From Uliginosibacterium aquaticum (lineage in GTDB: Bacteria > Pseudomonadota > Gammaproteobacteria > Burkholderiales > Rhodocyclaceae), in NCBI RefSeq assembly GCF_012972705.2, contig NZ_JABCSC020000004.1, positions 62,001 through 126,000 of the forward strand: 64,000 nucleotides of DNA, in the 5' to 3' direction. The notes under the pieces were generated by a model. That model was given only the letters and a program-made list of their open reading frames with translations, was not told the origin of the DNA and ran no database searches. Of this stretch, positions 17,417-24,327 are shown in pieces (the stretch's first letter is position 1; each line of letters opens with the position of its first letter). The position numbers and the translations under genes were made by a program.

Positions 17417-18424
17417 TCATTTCCAGGGGCGCAGATAGGCGCCCAGGGTGACGTGCTGGCCTTCGGACACCTTACCCAGCGCCGCATCCCAGGCCGGTTT
17501 CGGGGCAAAGCGCGCCGGGTCGGCACAGGCTGCGTCGAGGGCCGCTCTCAATGTGCGGGTGACCTCGGCCACATAGGCCGGGCTGCGCTGGCGGCCTTCA
17601 ACCTTGATCGCCGCCACACCGATGCGGAGCAGATCCGGCAGCGCGCTGACGATGTTCAGGCTGGTCGGCTCTTCCAGCGCGTAATAGGTTTCGTGATTGA
17701 CCTCGAAGCGGCCCTTGCACAGGGTCGGGTAGCCGGCCGGCTCATCGGCCTTGTACTGGTCAATCAGGATGCCTGAGAGGCGTGCCTCCGTACCGGAGGG
17801 CGTTTCCACCCAGCGCACCGCCTTGGCCGGTGAGCAGACCCCGGCTGTGTTGGGCGACTCGCCCGTGGCGTAGCTGGAAAGCAGGCAGCGGCCCTCCACC
17901 ATCACGCACAGGCTGCCGAAGCCGAAGACCTCGATCTCCACATCGGTATGGGCGATCACATGCTCCACCTGTGGCAGGGTCAGCACGCGCGGCAGCACGG
18001 CGCGCTGGATTCCGAACAGGTCGCGGCATAGGTTGATGGCCTCATAATTGGTCGCCGAGCCTTGCACCGAGAGGTGACGCCGCAACTGCGGATGGGTGCG
18101 GGTGGCGTAATCCAGCAGGCCCATGTCGGCGAGGATCACGGCATCCACGCCAAGTTCCGCGGCGGTATCGATGGCCTTGTGCCAGCGAGGCTCTTCGCCG
18201 GCCTGGGCAAAGGTGTTGATGGCCATCAGCACCTTGCGGCCCTTGCCGTGGGCGTAGCGGATGCCGTCGCGGGCGGTGGAAAGATCGAAATTCAGACCGC
18301 TGAAGTTGCGGGCGTTGGTGGCCGCATCCTTGAGTCCCATGTAGACCGTATCGGCCCCGTTATCCACGGCGGCCTTGAGTGCCGGCAGGCCGCCGGCCGG
18401 GCACACCAGCTCGGGTTTGCGCAT
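17417..18424 (-). CDS. ubiU: Oxygen-independent ubiquinone hydroxylation protein UbiU (U32 family)
   Basis: Fe-S U32-family protein forming a heterodimer with UbiV. The 335-residue product begins MRKPELVCPAGGLPALKAAV and shows the U32 signature EVFGFGSLCVMVEGRC. C173, C180, C197 and C236 match the spacing of the four cluster-binding cysteines of E. coli UbiU (C169, C176, C193, C232). AGGGGA precedes the start; the frame continues to 18496 but the upstream codons are not conserved family sequence. First gene of the operon; a partial FNR-type box lies about 65 bases upstream. Confidence 0.94.
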   Translation of the reverse strand: MRKPELVCPAGGLPALKAAVDNGADTVYMGLKDAATNARNFSGLNFDLSTARDGIRYAHGKGRKVLMAINTFAQAGEEPRWHKAIDTAAELGVDAVILADMGLLDYATRTHPQLRRHLSVQGSATNYEAINLCRDLFGIQRAVLPRVLTLPQVEHVIAHTDVEIEVFGFGSLCVMVEGRCLLSSYATGESPNTAGVCSPAKAVRWVETPSGTEARLSGILIDQYKADEPAGYPTLCKGRFEVNHETYYALEEPTSLNIVSALPDLLRIGVAAIKVEGRQRSPAYVAEVTRTLRAALDAACADPARFAPKPAWDAALGKVSEGQHVTLGAYLRPWK

Positions 18425-18482
18425 TGCGTTCGATCCCCTAAAAACAGGCGCCAAGCTTAGTGGAGCCCCCTGTGCAATGGCC

Positions 18483-18496
18483 TTGCCTTGGGTCAA
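18483..18496 (-). promoter_or_regulatory. Possible FNR/ANR-type box upstream of ubiU
   Basis: On the minus strand the site reads TTGACCCAAGGCAA, matching seven of the ten defined positions of TTGAT-N4-ATCAA. It is centred about 65 bases before the ubiU ATG, a workable place for a class II site, but the -10 region behind it is poor. FNR control of ubiUVT is known in E. coli. The match alone could be chance. Confidence 0.3.
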
Positions 18497-18612
18497 GCGA
18501 TCCCGTCGGAGCTTACATTCTTGCTGGCGTGGTTAAAGATTTCGGGCGCCCTTGCCGTAAAATGCCAGACTTTCTGCGGAGCCGGTTCTGCAGATTTTTC
18601 TTGGGGAACACC

Positions 18613-19776
18613 ATGGCCAAGGGCGATATCATCCAGCTGAAATTCGAAGACTTCACCGATTCCGATACGGGCGCGCGCGTGACGCGTCTGACCCCGGTTG
18701 ACGTGACCTGCCACCGTAACTACTTCTATCAGAAGTGTTTTACCAACGATGGCTCGAAGCTGCTGTTTGGTGGCCTCTTTGACAACGGTAGCTGGAATGC
18801 CTACCTGCTCGACCTCAAGACACAGACCGCACGCCAGCTCACCGACGGTGTCGGCAAGGTCGACAACACCTTCGGCAATTTCCTCTCGCCTGACGATAAG
18901 TATCTCTATTACGTGAAGGGCGGCCGCGAGCTGCGTCGCGTCAATCTCGACTCGCTGGTCGAAGAGGTGCTCTACACCGTGCCGGCAGGTTACAAGGGCT
19001 ACGGCACCTGGGTGGCCAATACCGAATGTACCAAGCTGGTCGGTATCGAAGTGGTCGAAGGCGACCTGCTGCCGCTCAAGACCTGGGAAGAGTTTGCCGT
19101 GCAGTACCACAACAAGCCGCGCTGCCGCCTTGTGAAGATCGATATCGCCACCGGCACCAGCAGCGTGATCTTCGAGCAGGCCAAGTGGATGGGCCACCCG
19201 CTGTATCGCCCCTTTGACGACAGCACCGTGGCCTACTGCCATGAGGGTCCGCATGATCTGGTCGATGCGCGCATGTGGTTCGTCAATGAAGATGGCACGA
19301 ACGTTCGCAAGGTCAAGGAGCACGAAGAAGGCGAGAGCTGCACGCATGAGTTCTTCACGCCGGACGGCTCGAAGATGATCTACGTGTCTTACAAGAAGGG
19401 CAGCACCGAGCGCTGGATTTGTGCCGCAGACCCGATCACGCTCAAGAACGAAGCCCTGCTCACGATGCCGGCCTGCTCGCACCTGTATTCGAACTACGAC
19501 GGCACGCTTGCCGTAGGCGATGGCTGCGATACGCCGCCGGATGTGTCTGACACCTCCGCTCATGAGCATGAGAACGACCCCTTCCTGTACATGTTTGACC
19601 TCAAGGCCAAGACCACCAAGAAGATCTGCAAGCACAGCTCGTCGTGGAAAGTGTACAAGGAAGACCGTCAGGTCACGCACCCGCACCCTTCCTTTACGCC
19701 GGATGACAAGCGCGTTTTGTTTACTTCTGATTTTGAAGGCGAGCCCGCGCTCTATCTGGCAGATCTGCCTGCCTGA
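18613..19776 (+). CDS. ogl: Oligogalacturonide lyase (PL22)
   Basis: Cytoplasmic enzyme that beta-eliminates short, often unsaturated oligogalacturonides into 5-keto-4-deoxyuronate monomers, EC 4.2.2.6. The 387-residue product follows Dickeya Ogl nearly block by block: SDTGARVTRLTPVDVTCHRNYFYQKCF at the start (written here as one family block), GYGTWVANTECTKLVGIE, YCHEGPHDLVDARMWF, EGESCTHEF and QVTHPHPSFTPDDKRVLFTS. It has the repeated beta-propeller blades typical of PL22 and no signal peptide. GGGGA lies before the ATG, and a terminator follows. No other pectin gene is adjacent; a porin is next downstream. Confidence 0.93.
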   Translation: MAKGDIIQLKFEDFTDSDTGARVTRLTPVDVTCHRNYFYQKCFTNDGSKLLFGGLFDNGSWNAYLLDLKTQTARQLTDGVGKVDNTFGNFLSPDDKYLYYVKGGRELRRVNLDSLVEEVLYTVPAGYKGYGTWVANTECTKLVGIEVVEGDLLPLKTWEEFAVQYHNKPRCRLVKIDIATGTSSVIFEQAKWMGHPLYRPFDDSTVAYCHEGPHDLVDARMWFVNEDGTNVRKVKEHEEGESCTHEFFTPDGSKMIYVSYKKGSTERWICAADPITLKNEALLTMPACSHLYSNYDGTLAVGDGCDTPPDVSDTSAHEHENDPFLYMFDLKAKTTKKICKHSSSWKVYKEDRQVTHPHPSFTPDDKRVLFTSDFEGEPALYLADLPA

Positions 19777-19801
19777 TCGCTTGCTGCACGCTGCATTCAT
19801 G

Positions 19802-19831
19802 ACACCGGGGCTTGTGCCCCGGTGTTTTTTT
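19802..19831 (+). terminator. Rho-independent terminator after ogl
   Basis: Perfect ten-base stem ACACCGGGGC / GCCCCGGTGT with a TTGT loop and six further T. Very strong. Confidence 0.92.
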
Positions 19832-19884
19832 GTGGCTCGGGATATGCGCAGGCGATGTGTTTTTGACTGAGTGGAATTATGTTT

Positions 19885-19904
19885 CTGTTGCACTCCTGCA
19901 ACAG
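19885..19904. promoter_or_regulatory. Perfect inverted repeat upstream of the porin gene
   Basis: CTGTTGCA and TGCAACAG separated by CTCC: an eight-base perfect inverted repeat about 155 bases before the porin start. A TTGACT hexamer at 19863-19868 lies just upstream but no good -10 pairs with it. It could be an operator or a hairpin in the porin leader. Confidence 0.4.
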
Positions 19905-20059
19905 GGGCGGCGCCAAATCTCGCTTGCAGGAGACTTTGTGTTGCCGTGAGTCATCGCCACTTGCCAGAATCAGCCCAACTTCTCGAATCGCGAGAGGTGG
20001 GATGGGAGAGCAAGGTAGCAACTGCCATGCCCCCGTACTTCAACTGTGAGGAGAAACTC

Positions 20060-21223
20060 ATGCAGAAGAAACTCATTGCTCTGGCAGTCGCCGGCCTGAT
20101 GTCTGGCGCCGCTTTCGCTCAAACTTCCGTGACCATCGGCGGTAAGGTTGATGCCGGTTATCAATTCAAGAAGACCGCCAACGCTGATGCCAGCGGTGGC
20201 TCCACCGGCGGCAAGACCACCGAAACCCTGTCGGATGGCAGCGCTTCCACCTCGCGCATCACCGTCGGCGCCAAGGAAACCATCAACAGCGATCTGGAAG
20301 CCGGTGTCAGCATCGATCTGCGCTTCTCCGATTTCTTCGATGGCAAGGCCACCAATAACAGCACCACCTCCACCGTTGCCGGTGTGGGCGGTCTGACCTC
20401 CAACGATAAGAAGGCTGTGTACCTGAGCAGCAAGATGCTCGGTCGCGTGCAATGGGGCGTGCAGAACTTCGGTGACGACTTCTACGTCGCCAGCAAGCCT
20501 TACATGGTTGAGCCGAAGGATCTGGAATTCGTCAAGTATGGCGTGTCCTCCTATCGCATGACCGCGCTGAGCAACCGCACCACCCAGTACCTGACCCCGA
20601 CCCTGAGCCTCGGCTCCTTCAAGATCGGTGGCCAAGCTGTGTACGCGATTGGCGACAACCGCAAGGGCGGCAACAACAACGTTGATGCAACCGGCAGCGG
20701 CGACGTTCTGGGCGGCGGCTTCCAGTTCGCCTTCGGCAAGGTGGTGAACGGTGGCTATGACTACCTGAGCCGTGCCAGCACTGGCGTGACCGATGCAACC
20801 GAAGATGGCCTGCGCTACCAGCGTGCCTTCGTGTCGGTGTTCCCGATCGGCGGCCTGAAGCTGGCGGGTACCTACTCCACCCAGAATGGCCGCGCTCGCG
20901 CTGTCAACACCGCCTTCCAGGACAAGATCACCAACGCCGTCGTGTCGTACAACTTCAACGACAAGGCTTCCGTCGGTGTCGAGTACTCGATCGTGCGTGA
21001 CGTCGGCAGCAACCGTAATAGCGGCCACGGCTGGATGATGGGCGGTGCTTACTTCCTGACCAAGAGCGTGTATGTCTACGGCGCTGTGCAGAAGAGCGAC
21101 TGGGAACGCAACGAAAACAGCGTGGGTGGCTACGATGGTACCGCCGATGCTTTCGGTGCAACCCGTTCCGCTACCAAGCGCGACGAGCGTTACACCCGCG
21201 TGGGCTTCGTGAAGGAGTTCTGA
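20060..21223 (+). CDS. Betaproteobacterial general porin (Porin_4 family)
   Basis: Outer-membrane trimeric beta-barrel channel. The 387-residue precursor has a 20-residue signal peptide (KKLIALAVAGLMSGAAFA cleaved before QTSVTIGG), a first strand VTIGGKVDAGYQF, glycine- and asparagine-rich strands throughout and the C-terminal TRVGFVKEF ending in Phe, needed for BAM recognition. GAGGAG precedes the ATG. Codon use is strongly biased (GGC, AAC, ACC), as in highly expressed genes. The neighbouring ogl suggests, but does not show, oligogalacturonide uptake; it does not resemble the small KdgM channel. Confidence 0.93.
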   Translation: MQKKLIALAVAGLMSGAAFAQTSVTIGGKVDAGYQFKKTANADASGGSTGGKTTETLSDGSASTSRITVGAKETINSDLEAGVSIDLRFSDFFDGKATNNSTTSTVAGVGGLTSNDKKAVYLSSKMLGRVQWGVQNFGDDFYVASKPYMVEPKDLEFVKYGVSSYRMTALSNRTTQYLTPTLSLGSFKIGGQAVYAIGDNRKGGNNNVDATGSGDVLGGGFQFAFGKVVNGGYDYLSRASTGVTDATEDGLRYQRAFVSVFPIGGLKLAGTYSTQNGRARAVNTAFQDKITNAVVSYNFNDKASVGVEYSIVRDVGSNRNSGHGWMMGGAYFLTKSVYVYGAVQKSDWERNENSVGGYDGTADAFGATRSATKRDERYTRVGFVKEF

Positions 21224-21252
21224 TCCTTCCTCTGGAAGCGTCAAACGACTTG

Positions 21253-21281
21253 AAAAGGCAGCCTTCGGGCTGCCTTTTTTT
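21253..21281 (+). terminator. Rho-independent terminator after the porin
   Basis: AAAAGGCAGCC-TTCG-GGCTGCCTTTTTTT: a stable stem with a TTCG tetraloop and a long T run. Confidence 0.93.
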
Positions 21282-21708
21282 GTGCCTGATTTTGTGTTGC
21301 TTGTTGTAGGGGTGGGGCTGGCTTTATAGGCGCCCGTTCTATTAGGGACAACCTCTGGAGCAAGCGCGGGCGTTTAAGACTCTCAGCAGATGCGGCTCGG
21401 TGTGAGCCGCTCTCTGTCTGGATGCGGGGCTTTGTCTTTTCCCCGCCCTTTGGCGCGGGTGAATGGCAACCTGTGTCGCAAGGGATCAATTCGCTCCCTT
21501 GAGGAGGTTCTCCGGTGCTGTGCTATTGGGTTGTGAGCGGAGCTCAGGAAATGCATCTTTCCGAGCAAACGGTACGTCCAGCGCACAGGTGGCCGCCATG
21601 TTTTGCGTGGTTCAGGAGGCTGGATGCAGGGGCTTGTTGCGGTGGGTTGAGCCGGTAGCTGCGATCACAATCCAAGCCAAGCCTAGTGGGCGAGAGTATT
21701 ACAAACGT
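21282..21708. other. Gene-free stretch with several short hairpins
   Basis: About 430 bases without a convincing reading frame on either strand, lying between the terminators of the porin and the phasin. I see two clean stems: GCGGCTC/GAGCCGC at 21392-21410 and AAGGGA/TCCCTT around 21479-21499, the latter followed by GAGGAGG. No known RNA family (6S, 4.5S, RNase P) is recognisable. A small RNA is possible but unproven. Confidence 0.4.
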
Positions 21709-21738
21709 AAAAAACCCGCAGTCATTGCGACTGCGGGT
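21709..21738 (-). terminator. Rho-independent terminator of the phasin gene
   Basis: Read on the minus strand: ACCCGCAGTCGCAATGACTGCGGGTTTTTT, a ten-base stem with a T run, 45 bases beyond the phasin stop. Confidence 0.92.
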
Positions 21739-21783
21739 CTGAAAGCCCGGCGGTTGCAGCCGGGGCCCGATGACGGGTGTGGC

Positions 21784-22338
21784 TCAGGCGACCTTCTTGG
21801 CCTTCGGAGCGGCACTGCCGACAGCCTTTACCGTGGCGGTGGTGGCGGCGGCAACATTGGCTTCAGCGATCTCGGCAACCTGCTTGGCGGCCTTGTTGAT
21901 GCTGTCGTAAGCCGAATTGGCGGCGGCGATAGCGGATTTGACGGCGGCTACGGCAACGTCAGAGCCTGCCGGCGCCGACTTGGCGGCCTTGTCCAGCGCC
22001 GCTGAGACGTTCTTGTTTACTTCCGACAGTTGCGACTCGAGGATTTTGCCGATGTCTTCCTGAGCCGCTGCGCTGATTTCGTAAACGCTACGGCCGTAGG
22101 AGACGATCTTTTCGATGGTCGGCTGAGCCAGTGCACTCTGCAGTGAGACCAACTCCTGAGCATCCTTGGCGCCGAGCAAGGTCTTGGCGTTGGAAACGCT
22201 TTCTTCCAGCAAGGTGCGTGCGGTGTTGAGGTTGAGGGTGGCCAGTTTTTCGGCGCTTGCAAAGGCGGTATTGGCAAGCGTCAGGGCGGCTTCGATGGAG
22301 GCTTTGTTGGCGATGCTGATTTGATCGGGAAGGGACAT
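21784..22338 (-). CDS. phaP: Phasin family protein (PHA granule-associated)
   Basis: 184-residue amphipathic helical protein that coats polyhydroxyalkanoate granules and limits their coalescence. The N-terminus MSLPDQISIANKASIEAAL, the central TLNLNTARTLLEESVSNAK and the Ala/Lys-rich C-terminus (APKAKKVA) are typical of betaproteobacterial PhaP. AGGAG lies eight bases before the ATG; an upstream ATG at 22362 is less likely. It has its own strong promoter and terminator, fitting a monocistronic, highly expressed gene. Several phasin paralogs per genome are common, so the exact paralog number is not assigned. Confidence 0.9.
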   Translation of the reverse strand: MSLPDQISIANKASIEAALTLANTAFASAEKLATLNLNTARTLLEESVSNAKTLLGAKDAQELVSLQSALAQPTIEKIVSYGRSVYEISAAAQEDIGKILESQLSEVNKNVSAALDKAAKSAPAGSDVAVAAVKSAIAAANSAYDSINKAAKQVAEIAEANVAAATTATVKAVGSAAPKAKKVA

Positions 22339-22416
22339 GGTGATCTCCTGAGTCGGGTTCAATTCGGTTGAGCAGAACTGCTACGGGCGCTACGCATGTG
22401 CTGCCGGATCAAACTG

Positions 22417-22432
22417 TTGTTGCGCCGCACAA
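22417..22432. promoter_or_regulatory. TGC-rich inverted repeat, proximal site, phasin promoter
   Basis: TTGTTGCGCCGCACAA, a near-palindrome that lies just downstream of the -10 box, over the expected transcription start. Its partner lies on the other side of the promoter. The TGC-rich form is what is reported for PhaR-type repressors of phasin genes; assignment to PhaR is inference. Confidence 0.5.
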
Positions 22433-22437
22433 CCCGA

Positions 22438-22465
22438 ATTATATGGAGGAGAAACCGACAGTCAA
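22438..22465 (-). promoter_or_regulatory. Sigma-70 promoter of the phasin gene
   Basis: On the minus strand TTGACT, 16 bases, then a perfect TATAAT. The ATG follows about 100 bases later, leaving a 5' leader of roughly 90 bases. This is the best vegetative promoter match in the window. Confidence 0.8.
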
Positions 22466-22472
22466 GAAGTTT

Positions 22473-22489
22473 TTGCTGCACCGCAACAA
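22473..22489. promoter_or_regulatory. TGC-rich inverted repeat, distal site, phasin promoter
   Basis: TTGCTGCACCGCAACAA, an imperfect palindrome immediately upstream of the -35 box and similar to the site over the start. The two sites are about 56 bases centre to centre. The rest of the gap up to lptA shows no gene. Confidence 0.5.
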
Positions 22490-22656
22490 TCGTAGTCGGA
22501 GATGTTTTTTTAAACCATATTCCTTGTCAGAGCAGGGGTTGCGGCGTGTCCCTTGGGAGGGATAGAGTCGGAATTTGCTGTGCTGCCGCAGCCTTTGAGG
22601 CTGTGTCCAGAAGGGCAGGCGCTGGCGCGCAGGCGCGCCGCGCGAGAGGGCTTGCT

Positions 22657-23199
22657 TCAGGGCTTACGCGCGGGCTGGGCGCTGCGCGGGGCGATGATGA
22701 CAGTGACTCCGTCACTGCTCTTGCTGACGCTGCTGCTGGGCTGGGCGCTTAGGGTGTAGAGCTCGGTGTAGCCGTTGTATTCGATGTAGGGGCCGCGGCT
22801 TTCATTGGGGCCGCTGCGAACCTGAGCCCGGACGAAGAGGCGGGCTGTGTCAGTACGGCCATCGTATTCGATGCGCTCTGCTTCGCCCTCAATATATTCG
22901 TCGCGTCCTTCTCGCTTCTGGCGAAAGCGAGCGAGGCCATCCTTGCCGCCGGTGGCGACGCCTTTCTGAAAGCCTTCAGCGTCCTGACTCACAACAAGTT
23001 TGTCGGTTGTGATTTCCAGAGTGCCTTGGACGAGGCGAACGTTCTCCTCAAAGATCTGCACCTTGTTGCGGTCGTCCGCACTGGCTTTGCTGGCCTTGAT
23101 GGTGACCGGTTTTTCGCGGTCGGCCTTTTCGGCAAGGGCGATGCCCGGCAGCGTGGCGAGGCAGAGGGCAAGAGCGGTGATGCGGAGGCTGATGGGCAT
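22657..23199 (-). CDS. lptA: LPS transport periplasmic protein LptA
   Basis: Periplasmic bridge protein that carries lipopolysaccharide from LptC to LptD. The 180-residue precursor has a signal peptide cleaved after GIALA (about 23), then the OstA-like jelly-roll strands (KPVTIKASKASADDRNKVQIF, TLEITTDKLVV, EGEAERIEYDGRTDTARLF). The Ser/Pro-rich C-terminus is slightly longer than in E. coli. It begins 16 bases after lptC. In most relatives lptB and rpoN follow; here a 318-base gap and the phasin gene follow instead. Confidence 0.9.
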   Translation of the reverse strand: MPISLRITALALCLATLPGIALAEKADREKPVTIKASKASADDRNKVQIFEENVRLVQGTLEITTDKLVVSQDAEGFQKGVATGGKDGLARFRQKREGRDEYIEGEAERIEYDGRTDTARLFVRAQVRSGPNESRGPYIEYNGYTELYTLSAQPSSSVSKSSDGVTVIIAPRSAQPARKP

Positions 23200-23215
23200 G
23201 GGGCGCTCGCAGGCT

Positions 23216-23791
23216 TCAGTGAGTAGTGGATTTCGGCGGGAGGGTGGCCTGAACGCTGGAGTGCAGGTTGAGCATCCCGGTCAGGTTGTTCCAGTCAGCG
23301 CCCACGGCTTCTATACGATTTTTGCCGTGGGTGAAGAGCACGGGTTGCGGCGTGCGGGCAATTTCATCATCGACCCACACCGTGAGTTCGTCAGTGTCGA
23401 GGGTTTGTGCGGCCGAATCTGCCGTGGCAGGGCGTTCGCCTCGCACCTTGCCGAACAGGAGCACGGTGCGTTGGCGATTGTCGGCATGCGCCTGTTCACT
23501 GCGGAATTCCATGTTGCGGGATTCGTGCAGGAAGGTGATGTGCGGGGTTTCGATGTCGGCGGTGTCATCGTCCGGGTAGTGGGTGAGCTTCTTAGCCGTC
23601 AGGCGAGAACTCAGCTTGCCACTGATGTCGAAGCGATCAACCTGGAAGTTGTTCACGATCGCATCAGGGTCGTGCCGGCCCTTGCCGAGACCGCTCTGAC
23701 TCTCGTTGCGCACGACGTATTCGAGCCAGAAGCTGGCAGCGGCCAGCAAGGCGACAATGATCAGCGGGAATAGCGATGAGATGCGTTTCAT
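23216..23791 (-). CDS. lptC: LPS export protein LptC
   Basis: Bitopic inner-membrane protein passing LPS from LptFG to LptA. The 191-residue product has one N-terminal membrane helix (about 5-22), then a periplasmic LptC jelly roll with VDRFDISGKLSSRLTAKKL and YPDDDTADIETPHI. The start at 23791 (MKRISSLFPLI) overlaps the kdsC stop by four bases; the longer frame to 23854 would bury the start in kdsC. Second to last in the kdsD-kdsC-lptC-lptA operon. Confidence 0.9.
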   Translation of the reverse strand: MKRISSLFPLIIVALLAAASFWLEYVVRNESQSGLGKGRHDPDAIVNNFQVDRFDISGKLSSRLTAKKLTHYPDDDTADIETPHITFLHESRNMEFRSEQAHADNRQRTVLLFGKVRGERPATADSAAQTLDTDELTVWVDDEIARTPQPVLFTHGKNRIEAVGADWNNLTGMLNLHSSVQATLPPKSTTH

Positions 23792-24327
23792 GTTTGCAGG
23801 TACTGGCGCAGCATGGGCTCGAGCTTGCCCTGGGCCGACAGGATGAAATCGCATACCTCGCGTACGGCGCCGCGTCCTCCGCCCTTGGTGGCGATGTAGT
23901 CGACATGTTCGCGCACGAATTCGTGGCCGTCAGCCACCGTGGCAGAAAAGCCGCAAGCCCTCAGGATTGGCAGGTCAACCACGTCGTCGCCCATGTAGCC
24001 GGTGTGCTCGGAGGCCAGATCAAGCGAGGTGCGCAGCTCGCGCATGACAGCACGCTTGTCGTGCACACCCTGGTACAGGTGACGGATGCCGAGGTTCTCG
24101 GCACGGCGTTCAACCATCGCGGACTTGCGTCCGGTGATGATGGCAACGATGACACCGGCTTCCTGCAGCATCTTCAGGCCATGGCCGTCGAGACTGGAGA
24201 AGACCTTGATCTCGTCACCGTTCGGGGTGAAGTAGAGGTCTCCATTGGTCAGGACGCCGTCAACATCGAAGGCCATCAAGCGCAGGCGGCTGGCATGTTC
24301 GGCAGAGAAATTGGCGGGCTGGCTCAT
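23788..24327 (-). CDS. kdsC: 3-deoxy-D-manno-octulosonate 8-phosphate phosphatase KdsC
   Basis: HAD-superfamily phosphatase that removes phosphate from KDO 8-phosphate before KDO is activated for lipid A core assembly. The 179-residue product has DVDGVLT (nucleophile D21, acid D23), IITGRKS, and GDDVVDLP, the metal-binding motif. It is a C0-type HAD enzyme without a cap, as expected of KdsC tetramers. Its start overlaps the kdsD stop by one base, and its end overlaps lptC by four. Confidence 0.95.
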   Translation of the reverse strand: MSQPANFSAEHASRLRLMAFDVDGVLTNGDLYFTPNGDEIKVFSSLDGHGLKMLQEAGVIVAIITGRKSAMVERRAENLGIRHLYQGVHDKRAVMRELRTSLDLASEHTGYMGDDVVDLPILRACGFSATVADGHEFVREHVDYIATKGGGRGAVREVCDFILSAQGKLEPMLRQYLQT

